64,000 nucleotides of DNA. Origin: Tausonia pullulans. Its lineage: Eukaryota; Basidiomycota; Tremellomycetes; Cystofilobasidiales; Mrakiaceae. The stretch spans positions 434,001 through 498,000 of the forward strand of contig OX637625.1 in NCBI GenBank assembly GCA_951802195.1, written 5' to 3'. The first letter of the stretch is position 1. Every line of letters begins with the position of its first letter. The notes under the pieces were generated by a model. The model saw only the letters and a program-made list of their open reading frames with translations, was not told the origin of the DNA and did no database searches. Of the stretch, positions 34,640-45,999 are shown one piece after another. The translations under genes and the position numbers were made by a program.

Positions 34640-37025
34640 TAAGGAGTTCACCCACTCCAGTCGGGCTCTATGCCGGCCTTTTAGAAAGAAAGCGGAGAAA
34701 GTCAGTCAGCGAGGCGAGCAGAAACGGCGACAAGAAAGATAAGACCATACGAATTGCTGATGACGAGCTGAGAATTGGGACGAAGCTGAGTCAATTGGTG
34801 CATGTATGACTTTCTTTGCAAGATGAGAGGGGACTGAATATCTCAAGAAAATGATGGTAGCACAAAGGACGATGGCGGCATCAAGGGAAATGGCAAGAAT
34901 CTAGGTATCTGGGTAATGTATGCATGTGCAACGAGACAGGAGCCAGTAAATGTCGGTTGACCTCGAGTCGATCCGAGACTGCACGTCCATACCCGCACTT
35001 GGACCACCAGACGAACTAACCCGTCCTGATTCACGCCTCTGGGAGACAGAGACAGTCATTGGTGCACAGGCAGAGGGAAAGAAGACCTGGCGTAAGACAA
35101 GGCCGCTGTCGACGCAGAATCAACCTGGTCTTTCTTTTTCTTTCCTCAACCGCCAAGGAGACTTTGTTTTGTTTAATAGGGACATACGCAATTCATTAAC
35201 TAATGAATGCTAGGAAGTTCCCTGTTGAACGTGATTTCAGAATGTCGCAGGTAGGTGGATTCGAGAGAAGAGAGTGAAGGTGAGACCGTGGCGGGAGAGC
35301 GTCAAAGACCAGAAAAGCATCCCAACTTTACCACTATCTCCGATTGGCCACGATAGAACCCATCCATGCCAAGGGAGTCATAGATAACGACGATGCGAGT
35401 CTTGGCGGGCAGACGCGGCATATCTGGCCAGGACCGCGGGCGGAAGGCAGTGAAGTTCGCTTGTCCCATGTCCCACTCGCGCGGGGTTCCGCTTGTTGAG
35501 GAGATAGAAGAGGATGAGAAGGACAGTTCCGATAAGGAACTCGAAGAGAGGCGTGATGCTGCGGATCCAGACGACGATATCTATCGGGATCAAAGGTCAG
35601 GTCATGCCGGTCGCGCAGCTCAAGTCTTTGGACGAACAAGATTCCTCCAGCTCAGATGATACGCGTAGGTCCAACAGTGCCCCAGAAGACCGTAGCAGTG
35701 AAGAACGCTTGGAAATAATATGAGCTTCTGCTGGCAGTCACCATCACCAAAGCTGTTGGTGGAAAGAGCTGGCGGGATCATTTTGAACGACGGACCAAGA
35801 GTAGCGTGGGGGATGATCGTCTAGTCACAATGCAAAGTCCAGCTTCGAAGAAGATGGACGACACGGAAAAGTTGATGGGCCAGATGGGAAGTCCGACGCA
35901 GTCGAGGAACAGCAGCGACGACCGTAAGGCCAAGTAGGCCCACTCGGAGACCTTACTGTATTTGGACATTGACTGACTGTGGTAGTCCTCGAATGATAAG
36001 AGGCGGGATCGAATGCAGCCACTTCAGTCTCTCGCGCTCAGCACGTACTGAAGTCCGCTTGCCCTGCTGTCCACCACGGATCGACTTTTAAACAGTCTCA
36101 ACACCGTTCTAATTCCTATATTCCCTCTGCGATGGTGTATGAACGTGTAGACGACGGTCGCAGCATAGACGGCAAAGAAGGCACCGTAGGAGACGAGGCT
36201 GGATACATACGCCCATGAAGGGCTCCGGAAGTCATGAGATGTATTAGTCTTCCTTGCTGTCGGATACGTTCAAGTAACAATCTATACATTACAAGAATAG
36301 AGACTGTAATTGCCGTGCGCGAACTGCTTGGGAGAAGTTCGGGTAAAGATGATGCTCAAGCGAGGCGTGTCTGGTGAGAGAAGTCAGGAAGAGTTTGAGG
36401 TAGCCAAAGCAGGAGCTTGGACTGACTTAGAGAAAAAAAAAGCTCGATGGCCTCCCCGGAGGAAAGAAACATGGTGCGGTCGCAGACAGTGTAGCGTCCA
36501 ACTGTGACTACGCCGGGTCAGTCAGGCGCGCAATCGATAGTAAGAATCAGCTGAGGAGGCACAATGTTCTGCTAGAAAACGACAAGATCCTCCACAACCT
36601 GTTGGCCTTCGACCTCAGAGGTCTGAGGGCGATATCAGAGATGCTCTGCAGCACGAGGACGAAAAAGGTGAGCGACTCGCGTTGACATCACCGCCCATCT
36701 TGAACCTCTTCTCGTCGGTCGATCTCACACGTCCTCTCGTATATTCCGGAGGGCACGATACTGACCGCGGCAATGTCTGTCCCCTTCTTGGGCCCGCTGA
36801 ACACATGCTTGAACAGGGGGAATAGGAGAGGGAGAGGGACAGAAGGCTGTACATTTGAGGGAAGATTAACCGAAGATAGAAGGTGGTGCTCCTAAGACGC
36901 TACAGATGCGGACAGAGGGACGGACGTAGATACATCCAGATGAGAACCAGACCATGTGGTGGGTCGGCTGCCTGGCTGGCCCCGAGGGTTACGGGATCTT
37001 CAGAGCGCAGGGCAACCTCAAGCAG
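34640..37025 (-). pseudogene. Oligopeptide transporter (OPT)-like gene, decayed or highly split
   Basis: Scattered minus-strand patches follow the order of the small-oligopeptide (OPT) transporter family: EVALRSEDP (about 37000), TPRLSIIF with FAHGNYSLYS (about 36320-36380), SPSWAYVSSLVSYGAFFAVY (about 36160-36220), YSKVSEWAYLALRSSLLFL (about 35900-35965), FFTATVFWGTVGPTRII (about 35660-35710), WIRSITPLFEFLIGTVLLIL (about 35510-35580), LDAAIVLCATIIFL (about 34850-34895) and IEPDWSG (about 34655). Several are clear membrane segments. I could not join them into one frame: some gaps lack splice signals, stops fall between patches, and the stretch after LLNKR does not match the family. Base composition is less GC-rich than the neighbours. 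Either a relic, or a live gene with ten or more introns. Family assignment is by eye. Confidence 0.4.
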
Positions 37026-38078
37026 GACTACAACATCAGCTCGGGACTTGTGGTCCCCATATCAAACTGAGATCGTGATCTATCCCCCCAACAGGGAAAG
37101 AGAAAGACCCACGCAATGTGTTCGAGCAGAACAGCGACTGCATGGTTGGAGAGGTTTCCTTGGGGCGTGAGAACGGCCGATAATCCGAAAGTAGCTGGGG
37201 CTCAATTCAGCCCCGTGCGGCTGCGCTTAGGGTTTTCGAGATGTAAGATTTAACCCACGGAAAGGAGTGACAAGGAATTGAGCAGCGCGATAGATAAAGC
37301 CTGGTCGCATGTGGCAAACTTTGTCCAGAAGACGGAAAATCTATTTCCGTCCGAGCTGGGCGCTAACGTCGGTCGCCGAACGCATGGTTACATGATTCAA
37401 AGGCGGCGTAGCCCAGCGCACCTATGGCATGCTCAAAGAGGCCACAAATGAAGTGGCATGAGGGCAGGAGAGCAGGCATCGTTCACTGCTCAGTATAGGG
37501 TCGTGCGGTCCGGGAGGCCATCGGCATCATAAAGCGCGAGGTCAAACGACAACGAAGAGAATAGCTAGGCGAACGGGAAGTCGAGAAAGATTCGGGAGGA
37601 AGGATCGAAAAGCGATGAGTTATACAGGTTCCGAGAAATGAGCAAAGAGAAGAGAGGCAAATGAAGAGGATGACGAGGAAGGAGCATGGGGAGAAGGGAG
37701 GATCAATCAAACGACAACGGCGAGAGTCGAGGAGAGGGGGGGGGGGGGGGGGGGGGGCGGAGAGGGTTCGGATGGATGGGTGTACAATAAGAAAAGGGTA
37801 GGAAGACGAGAAAATCGACTACGTGAAGAGGAGAAGAGTGATGAGGGGAAGAAGTTAGGCGAACGGATGGTCATGAGAGGTGGTGCTAGGAGGAGGCAAA
37901 GCGGGGAGAGAGTGTGCATGAGAGGGGAGAAGAGGGAAGGCTGTAAAGTAAGTATGGGTGAGAAAGTCAAAGAGGGGAGGGAGAGATCGAGAGGAGGGTG
38001 AATCGAGACAAGAAGTGGCGGAACAAAGGAGGGTAGTCAGGGAGCCAGTCCCTTTCGCTTCTCTTGTCATCCCATAAC
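37026..38078. other. Intergenic, purine-rich on plus strand
   Basis: No gene supported. 37480-38050 is strongly purine-rich on the plus strand (GAGAGGGAAGG types), i.e. pyrimidine-rich in the 3' flank of the minus-strand poly-Q gene, and includes a 22-nt G run. Confidence 0.5.
37736..37757 (+). repeat. Poly-G run, 22 nt
   Basis: An uninterrupted run of 22 G, seen directly, about 320 bp downstream of the poly-Q gene's stop codon. Confidence 0.95.
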
Positions 38079-40380
38079 TCAGTTAACGGCCTCCCTCCGG
38101 CCAAGGAGCGAAAGGTTCGAACCGGCTTGCTTGCGGAGTCGCGAGGCAAAGTTCCTCGACCCAAGCTCGTCAGGCGTGCCCGGAGGACCACGAGGCTGGC
38201 GGATCACTCCTCCTGGAGATCCTCCACCTCCGACGTTTGCAATGACTCCGCCGAGAAGCTGCTGCTGCATCTGCTGCTGCTGGTAAGCGATGGCCGTGCG
38301 CGGCTGCTGGGCGTAGGCGTCGTACTCGTTGAATGTGGCAGGACGCTGCTGCTGCTGTTGCTGCTGCTGGGCGTGCTGGTTATTGGAGCTGGCCGGCCGA
38401 GGTTTCGAACCGATGAGACCCTCCTGGATGGGGCGGAGGAAGATATCGCCGGCGGCCCAGTTGCCCGAGAGACGTTTGTTGTTCCCCGTGGCAGGAGCCG
38501 CTGCGCCAGCGAGAGGAGCAGAAACCGCCGACGTGCCCTCCGACGAGGTAGGCGAGCGGGCCTCGGTCGGCTCGTCCGAAGACGAAGAGCCAGAGTTCGC
38601 GCGCCGGCCGGCGGAGGAGGCCTCAGAGCGGGTGTCGGCCGTCTGAGCGCTCGTGGGTGTTTTGGTGCGCCAGTTGGAGGCCGCCGATCCGAGGGACTGC
38701 TGTTGCTGGGCTTGCTGCCGCTCCGGGTCGGGCGAGAGCGAGTATTGACGGTTGCCTCCAGCGGCGGGGCCTGCAGACGACCCAGCCGGAGGCGGACTTG
38801 TGACGCCATTTTTCCTCGCCGAGGCGGCCGCGACGGCGTTGAGAGCCCCCTGAAGGAGTGGGCTCGCGACGCGACCCTGTACCTGAGCCTCCCTCGCAGC
38901 AGACGTCGCTGCGGGTCCGGGGCTTCTGTTGCGCTCGCCGACGGCTCCTGCTCCCGGCTGGGGGCTGAGATTGCGAGCGAAGCCGCTAGACGAGGAGGTC
39001 CGTCCGTTGCCAAAGACGTTCTCGCCGGCGGCAGGGCTTTGCTGCTGCTGCTGCTGAGAGGTCGGCTGTGGCTGCTGCTGTTGTTCAAAGCCAAAGCGAT
39101 GACCGCTGGCAGCGACAGCCGCAGGGGTGGGGAGGGCGGGGACACCTCCCCCAGCCGACCGCGCTCGAAGGTTGGCCTGGATCTGCTGCTGTGCCGACTG
39201 GCGCTGCTCGTACGCCGAGGCAAGAGCCTGCTGTTGCTGCTGGGCGTTACCAGAGCCACCACGCTGCTGCTGAGCAAGCTGTTGTGCCTGAGCATACGAC
39301 TGATCGAACCCCTGCCGCTGCTGGGCAAAGGCCGCCGGGGAGCCGCGACCGTTCTGCTGGCCATGGTGGTGGGCGCCGCCGCCCTGGACAGAGGGCTGGG
39401 CGGCGAGGAGGGCAGCCTGCTGGGCCTGGGCAATCAGCTGCTGTTGGAGTTGTTGGGCCTGCTGATGGACCTATAGAAGATGTATAGAAGAAGTAGGGAC
39501 GCGTCAGATTTTTATATGTGCTGGCCTTGAGCCGTCGCGCGTGTAAGGCCTACCTGAAGCCTGAGAAGCTGCTCGACCTGAGCCTCAACTTCACGCTGCT
39601 GCTGCTGCTGAGCGAGCGCCTGAATCAGCTGAAGCTCCTCCATGTTCCTCGGTCCTTGGTTGTTCGCCGCGAGCTGGAGAGCGAGCGCCTGGAGTATCTC
39701 CTGCTGCTGGGCCTGTTGCTGTTGCTGCTGGTATGACTGCGGGTGGCCGAGCGGGTGCATGTGCGGCTGCTGATGGTGGGCGGGGTGCCCCTGCTGGGGG
39801 TGCTGGTGCTGGTGCTGATGGAGCTGCTGCTGTTGCTGGTGCTGCTGGTGTTGCTGCTGCTGCTGCTGCTGCTGGAGGTAGTGCTGCTGCTGCTGCTGTT
39901 GTATGTTGGGCCCTCCGCCGCCAATGCTGCCCATGCGAGGAGGGGCGCCCCCAAACATAGGGTTACGCTGCTGCTGAGATGGCTGATGCTGGCCATACGG
40001 GTAGACGCCGGCGTTAAGGGCCGCCATCTTGGCGACCATCTCCTCGTCCTCGTCGTCGTCGTCAAACGAGGGGCCTGGAACCATTAAGCGTTAGTCTGGT
40101 TTTACCATGAGGCTACAAGGGGACGTCAGGCCTCACCAAGCGTGTGCTCAGACGAAGGGAACCTCTGCCGGTGTTGCGGCGTGTGAGGCGGCAAGCGAGG
40201 GAACCCTCCTCCTCCACCCCCTCCTCCTCCCGCGCCTGCGCCGGGGTTGCGAGTGGGGGCAGGGCCGTTCATGGTGGGGTTGTTAGTGCGAAGGCCGTTG
40301 AGGAGGGCCGAACGAGGGCCACCACCACCGGCAGCGGCGGCGGTCTGCGCGGATTGTTGCTGTTGGGCGGAATACGACAT
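38079..40380 (-). CDS. Glutamine-rich prion-like protein, unknown function
   Basis: Three exons: 40380 to about 40135; about 40080 to 39552; and about 39474 to 38079. The product is about 720 residues. It begins MSYSAQQQQSAQTAAAAGGG, then a Gly run and PPHTPQHRQRFPSSEHTLG. An acidic patch (SFDDDDEDEEMVAKMAALN) precedes a Gln/His-rich core with runs of CAG-type codons (39600-39900) and amphipathic stretches such as ILQALALQLAANNQ. The C-terminal part is Ser/Pro-rich and ends with ordered-looking motifs: LSGNWAAGDIFLRPIQEGLI and LGSRNFASRLRKQAGSNLSL. The composition suggests an RNA-granule, transcription or other condensate protein, but no domain is recognised. The compact C-terminal motifs are the likely conserved part. 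Confidence 0.75.
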
Positions 40381-41840
40381 GGAGCTGCGTGTTTGAATTG
40401 TATGCTTGAAGGGGTTTGTGCTTGCGGGGGGGCTCGCGATTAGGTACTGTGGGCTATGCGTTGAAGGGCGAAGGCGTGCGTATGTGTGCGTGAGGTGGAG
40501 GAGCGAGTCTGTTAAAACGGTGAGGGAAGGAGAGGCCAGTTAGATGAGCGAGCGGCGCGATAGGAAAGAGCCCAGTCGTGCAGAGCAGAGCGCAAGAAAC
40601 CAGGTAGCCTGATGGCTCCATGAACCAAGGCTCAAGTAGACAAAGCAGGACGCCTGACTGGGAGCCCAAACGTATGTGACGATGCGATGCCGACGACAGG
40701 CGAGCGAGGGTACAAACAAACGCTCGCGAGCAGGAAAGAAACGAGAGTGTCGAGCGGCGATGGGACGCGATGTCGACTGGCGCGTCGGCGAGCTAGAACA
40801 GAAAGACGCCATAGGAGGAGAGGCAGAAGGGGAGACGCGACGAGAGTATGACCTGGTAAGGATCTCCCCCCTTGCTCTCTGGCGGAAAGGGTGCAAGTGA
40901 GAGCGAGCGAGCGGAGAGGAAGGTGCAAAGAAAGAAGAGACACCACGCCTCTGCCTCGTCTTCCTCCCTCTCCGGGCGTACGGTACCCTGCACCAGTCTG
41001 AGGTTCGTCGCCTCTTTTGAGGCGACGGCATCCGTGCACGGGCAGACTTCTCTCCTCGCCCGCGACAGGTCGGTACAGGCTGCAGGCGAGCAACCGCAGG
41101 AACGGAAGTATGGGACTCACGCTAGACCTCGAGGGGGGTCGAGAGCGGAAGCGAGAAGCGAGATCGAGAGGGTTGAGAGCAGAAGAAAGACGGGCGGGCG
41201 GCCTGACGGGCGATGGGATCTTCGGGTATGCGGAGTCGGCTGGCAAGCAGACGAGGGCGATAGAGTCCGGGTTGAGAGCGAGACGACGGTCGGGTGGGCG
41301 AAGGCCGCGGAACTGTCTCGCGAGCGGCGTGTGTTCGAGGGAGGTGTGCACGGGCGGCGGCGGCTCTGAGGCTGAGGCTGAGAGAGGCTGGGGCTGGACT
41401 GAGAGGCGAGGGCGAGAGGCTTTGAGGGTGAGGGGGTCGGTCGGCGCAGGCGGGGACGGGGCAGTCTCTGTCGAGGTCGGGTCGCGGGGTGTTCCTTTGG
41501 ACGGGTGGGATGGAAGCGGTGGCAACGACGTGTGGGAAGGAGGCAAGAACGCGGACAGGAAGAGGCGAGAGAACCCGTGCGAGAGGGCGGCCGGACGGAA
41601 GGGGGAAGGGGAAGGGTGGGTTAGAAGACGACGAAAGGGAGGAGGGTTCCGAGGAGCGAGAAGAGGCCGTCGCGTCGCCCGCGCGGCTCGCTCGTGGCGT
41701 CCCGGCGGGCACCGCTCGAGACAAGCACGGGCGCAAAGCCCTGGGACTGAATCGAATCTCATCTCATCCTCGTGGGCGTCGGGCATTCCCCGGGATCGGC
41801 AGTCCCTCTCCCCCCATGGAGTGACAGACAAAGCCCATGC
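40381..41840. promoter_or_regulatory. Long leader/promoter of the poly-Q gene
   Basis: This 1.46-kb stretch separates the poly-Q gene start (40380) from the end of GEMIN2 (41841), both minus. It is strongly purine-rich on the plus strand, i.e. pyrimidine-rich on the transcribed sense strand. An open frame of 399 codons on the minus strand (40632-41831) is Pro/Ser/Arg-rich and reads like translated CT-rich leader. I judge it non-coding. Confidence 0.45.
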
Positions 41841-43452
41841 TCACGGGACCAGCACGGCCTTCTCCTCCTCCCTCAGGTCCCTCTGGGCCCACCCTTCTAC
41901 CACGGCCTCCCAGACCATCCAGCATCCTGCGCGCTCCTCCTCCTCAACAGCATCCTTTCCGTCGGCGAGGACCTCCAGCGCAGCGCGGGCGAGCGTCCGA
42001 AGCGTGGACACACCGTCCGAGGAGAGCTGGGCGTCGAGTTTGGCGAGGAGGGAGAGCGTCCACCGGGCGAGAAGGGGAGGGAACGATACTCGTGGCGGTG
42101 CTGGGGGGACGAGAGCAGGCGCAGGGTCCGAGGTTGGCTGAGTCGAGAGGAAGGTCGGCGGGAGGGGCGGGGCTTGGAGGAGGCGGGTGAGGTGCTTGAG
42201 CAGCTGGAGGATGGTGGGCTAGGTCGAGAGGAGCATCAGCTGCGGGCAGAAGGCTCGCGGGCGTGCGGGTCGAAGACTGACCTCGGAGAACCGCTGAATC
42301 AGCGTCAACGACGGCTCCTTGGGCAAGTGGCGATCCTCGAGCGGTTCCAGCTCTCCCTCTTCTTCGTCTTCCTCGTCACTCTCCTCCTCGCTGCCCACGC
42401 CCGCGTCCTCCATCTCGGGCTCGACCACATGCGCTGACCAGTCCCCATTCTCATCCTCCTCGTACTCTATCTTCACGGGCGGCGGCGCCTCATTATCGTT
42501 CATCGCCTCTTCCTCGTCTAGTGCGGCAGCATCGTCGTTCAAAGCCGCCTCCTCGTCCTCCAGGTCCTCCGCTGTCACGGGCACGGTCAAGACGACCATC
42601 GTCGGCGCAGCGGCGGCCTTCTTGACGCGCTTCCGCTTCGCACCCTGGATGTACTCGCGCCAACCAACGAAGTCCCGGTCGCGCGGGATCGGGAGGTAGT
42701 GCGCCGGAGGGTGGGCTGAGGATGCGAAGCCGGGGGTTGTGGGGTGAGGCTGCGTTGAGGGGTGCTTGAGGTTCTGGGTGGAGGAGAGGAGTGGGAGTCA
42801 GTCGAGATGGCTAATTCAGCAATGAGAGCAATAAGGCAGATGGACTCACGGTGCGAAGCGCCTGAAAATGCTTGGCAAAGGCAGCTTGCCATCGCTGGCT
42901 AGGCAGTCTAGGATCCCGTGCTTGAGGTAGAACAGGCCCGATAGAGACGCCAGCGACCGCGGAGTCTGACGGCGCTGTCGACGTCGCGACGTAAAAGCCC
43001 TCGCGCGTCTTTCGGATACGGCCGGGGTTCGTGGACGCCTCGCTTGGGAGTCTGTACGGGTTGGAGACGGTCACAAAGCGAGGGAGAGTGCGCTCCTCCT
43101 CGCTGTTTGGTAGGAAGGAACGACGACGCGTCAGTTCGACGCACTTGGGCGAATCGACCGATGGACGGGGAACAACGCACCGAACGCGAAGGAGATACGC
43201 CTCTGCCTCGGAGAGCTCCACGCCACTTTCTTCATTGCCCGAGGGGAGTGGGAAGAAGCTTGAGCCTGCAGTCCGCTCACTCTTGCCACCGCCCTCGCCC
43301 CCGCCGATGCTATTGCGGCCAGACGCGCCTCCTCCTCCTGCTCCTCCTCCTCCTCCGCCGCCGCCGGACTGCTTGCGCTTCTTGTTGGAGCGCTTCGAGG
43401 GGACAGCCGTGAGGGGAGCTGGAGGGTTCTCAGCGGGAGGCGGTGAAGACAT
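41841..43452 (-). CDS. GEMIN2: Gemin2-like SMN-complex / snRNP assembly factor
   Basis: Gemin2 (Brr1 in yeast) binds the Sm-protein ring during snRNP assembly. The N-terminus is low complexity with a Lys-rich patch (KRSNKKRKQ) and a Gly run. The family opening is ELSEAEAYLLRVR, spliced to EEERTLPRFVTVSNPYRLP. The core continues SQRWQAAFAKHFQALR, HYLPIPRDRDFVGWREYIQG and KKAAAAPTMVVLTVPV. A long acidic insert (about 42340-42570) follows, then PTILQLLKHLTRLL, FPPLLARWTLSLLAKLDAQL and SDGVSTLRTLARAALEVL, which match the C-terminal helices of Gemin2. It ends REEEKAVLVP. Start alternatives are 43452 (chosen; MSSPPPAEN) or 43479 in frame. It is head to head with the TMEM208/SND2 gene, 247 bp apart. 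Confidence 0.78.
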
Positions 43453-43699
43453 GGCGTCGGGATGGTTGCTGGTGAGCATCGGAACGTGAAGAAGCCCAGT
43501 ACAGGTCCCCAGTCGAGTTCGACGTAGACAATCCGACCGTGAGACCTTTGAGCAAGGAGACAGGTGTGGAGGCCCTCAAGCCGCACAAGCCGCCATCGTG
43601 CCGCATGGAGACGAGGAGGAAGGACCGGGTTTGGTCATCTCCAACGACGACCTTCTTCGCATCTCCTCCTTCTTCACTCTCCTCCTTCCTTCCCCTACT

Positions 43700-45010
43700 A
43701 TGGTCAGCCTCCTCTTGAGTTCTTCTAGCGGAGGCGGTCTCAAACCCTGACACTTGCCCGCGTGCGACAGGCCAACGCTTCCTCCAAGAAGGCCTCCTCG
43801 GCCAACGAGCGGGCCCTTCAACGGCTCCTCTATGGCATGGTCGGCTCCAACGTTAGTCCTAGCTGCTAACTTTGAGCTCGCTCGAGCAAAGCCTAGTCGA
43901 AATACGCGCTCGCAGGAGGCCAATACCATGGGACACGGCGGCCTGTCACTCTTTCCTCCGGGCGTTTCCCCCGTCCTGCCAGCGAAGCGGGTCCGTCCGA
44001 GCCGTCTCGATTCGATCTCGGCGGCCCCGACTCTTTGGCGTCGGCCAAACAAGTTACTGCATAGCGGAGTCCACTCTCGTTCTTTTCCCTGCTTGGTGCC
44101 TTGTTCCCGTCCAGATGACAGCGAGGAACGGCGGAGAAAAGCCTCTCGCATGCCTCCGAGGATGACAGCTCACGCGACTCTGTTCCTTCACGCGCTCGCC
44201 CTCTTTTGCCTGTCTATCTGTCTGTCAGTCCGACTGACCTCTTCGCCTCCTCCTTCCTTCAGGCTGTCCACGTCATCCTCCGGCTATTCCTCCGACCGCG
44301 GCCGATCTTCTCGTTTGCCACAATCATCTACCTCCTCGCGACTGCCGCGTCCGCCGCGATCTACCGCTTCATGACCGCTGCTGCAACGAACCGCCGGGAT
44401 GCCAAGGGTCGGCTGAAGACGCCCGAAAACCTCGACGGCCGAGGTGTGATGGAGTACTGCTGGGACACGTGAGTGTTGTCAGGCGGCGTGTGCGCGCATG
44501 CACTTTGCTGGCTCGAGCTGATCTGAGTCTGTCTCTCGCTTAGTCTCTATGTCATCTGGGCGCTTGCTATCTTCTCGCCCTTCTTCGGCTACAAGCTCTA
44601 CTGGTTCCTCCTTGTCGTGCGTGCTCACTTTCCTGCGCCCCTGGACTTCGCTCCTGTCGGACTTTTGTCTGAACGCCTCTCTTCGCCGCTTCCAGATCCC
44701 CGGCTACGCGTTTTACAAGGTTTACAAGATTGCCGCTCCTCGTGGGTCCCTTGTCTATGACTCTGACTCTGTGACATGCCTCCCTGACCATCTCTTCCTC
44801 TCTCACCGTGCAGGCGTGGCCGCCGGTCTCCCCCCTCTCCCAGGCATGCCCGACCCCCGCGCCACCGCCGGCCGCGGTGCCCAGCAGCAGCAGCAGGCCG
44901 CCGCCGACAACGTTGCCCCGGAGGAGCTCACCAAGACGCAGGCGAAGAAGAAGGCCAAGCAGGAGAAGATGGAGGCTGCCCAGCGGGGTGGCAAGGGCGC
45001 AAGGCGCTGA
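43700..45010 (+). CDS. SND2: TMEM208/SND2-family ER targeting protein
   Basis: Snd2 (yeast Env10, human TMEM208) is an ER membrane protein of the SRP-independent targeting route. The first coding exon is the ATG alone (43700-43702). A GTCAGC donor and an acceptor ending at 43770 join it to ANASSKKASSANERALQRLL, giving the family opening MANASSKK. A roughly 415-nt intron follows SN. Then come membrane segments AVHVILRLFLRPRPIFSFAT and IYLLATAASAAIYRF, the loop LKTPENLDGRGVMEYCWDT, LYVIWALAIFSPFFGYKLYW, and IPGYAFYKVYKIAAP. The cytosolic tail is Gln- and Lys-rich (TKTQAKKKAKQEKMEAAQRG). The length of about 190 residues is normal. This SND2 is unrelated to Tudor-SN (SND1) later in the window. 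Confidence 0.88.
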
Positions 45011-45391
45011 GCTATATCTAGGGATCTGAAGGGAGGGGGAAAAAAAAAAGGGATTCTTGTCTTTTGTATCTGATCGATCTATTATACCTCACGCTCATGC
45101 CGGCTAGAGGCGGCTGTGACAAGGGGCATGCAGCAGGTTGCGAACGTAGGCGCGCGCTGGAGAGCTTCAGTTCGTTTTACTTCTCGTTCTCCGTGCTCGC
45201 CATGACTCTGCACCAAGAAGGAGAACAAACAAAAATCCAAGAAGTTCAGCCTGGTGTTGAAAGAGAGGCTTCGAGCGAGCAAGGACGCAAAGACGCGATA
45301 TATACTCATAATGAATCTTCCCATCCAACATTAGAATCACTCAAATGAAGACATAAATTTAACTTTCGGGCCCCGCTAAAAGGGAGAAAAG

Positions 45392-45544
45392 GTCTGAATC
45401 CGGGATTGAACCGAAGACCTCCTCGAAGTGGAAATTTGATTCAATGTGAAAGACTTTATTGTGAAGCAACCGAAATTGATCCAACTCGCTCAACAATTGA
45501 ATCGGCTACCCAAACGAGGTGTGATACCTCTACACCATTCAGAC
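45392..45544 (-). tRNA. tRNA-Pro (TGG) with an 82-nt intron
   Basis: The cloverleaf is read on the minus strand. The acceptor GTCTGAA pairs with TTCAGAC. The D-arm is GTG...CAC. The anticodon stem CCTCG pairs with CGAGG around loop TTTGGGT (anticodon TGG), and the T-arm is TTCGG-TTCAATC-CCGGA. The intron occupies 45427-45508 and sits one base 3' of the anticodon, the standard position. The spliced tRNA is 71 nt. Downstream on the minus strand are T runs (CCTTTTCTCCCTTTT) suitable as a Pol III terminator. The 82-nt intron is long for a nuclear tRNA. Confidence 0.85.
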
Positions 45545-45683
45545 ACAGAAGAACAGGCGTCCTTGTGGGATTTCCGTTCCAAGTCAAATATAACGTCAAA
45601 TAAGAAAGAGGCTATCTGATATGTCCCGCCCTTCTTACCTCCTACATTTGTCATCACCAATCAACGCTCTTTACCATAGACAT

Positions 45684-45830
45684 TTTACCCTTTCTGATAG
45701 GCCTATATCTATATCCGTCTTTTGATTCTTTCCATCTTTTCTTCGATCTTCGCCCTCCCTCTATATGGCTACGACTCTCTATCTCCCATAGGGTTACCTC
45801 GTGATCTACATATAACGCATGACTTGGATA
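45684..45830. repeat. Diverged repeat, copy 1
   Basis: This matches 47316-47464 in the same orientation over about 150 nt with many substitutions. Shared blocks include the ttacc(c/t)tttct start, a ctcccataggg / ctctcatagggg block, and a final g(c/t)atgactt / gtgactt segment. The composition is C/T-rich and less GC-rich than the genes. Confidence 0.55.
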
Positions 45831-45999
45831 CAAGAATAAATGAATCTCAATACCCATCCAGTCCTTTGCCCCTCCTCCCCCTTCCTACTCACCATATGGC
45901 ACACGAAGCCCCCCAACCTCTCCCCAGGTGCTCTCGGGCCCTGAGAGGTTATCCCGGGCCATCTTCCTTCCTTCACAAAAAGCACAAGTCGAATGAAGC

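Noticed and set aside
38064-39476. 470-codon plus-strand frame rich in Leu and Arg
   Set aside because: It is the antisense shadow of CAG-rich codons of the poly-Q gene (CTG repeats read as Leu).
40632-41831. 399-codon open frame on the minus strand
   Set aside because: It is Pro/Ser/Arg-rich translation of CT-rich leader sequence with no motif, and it lies in the promoter/leader of the poly-Q gene. GC-rich sequence yields such frames by chance.
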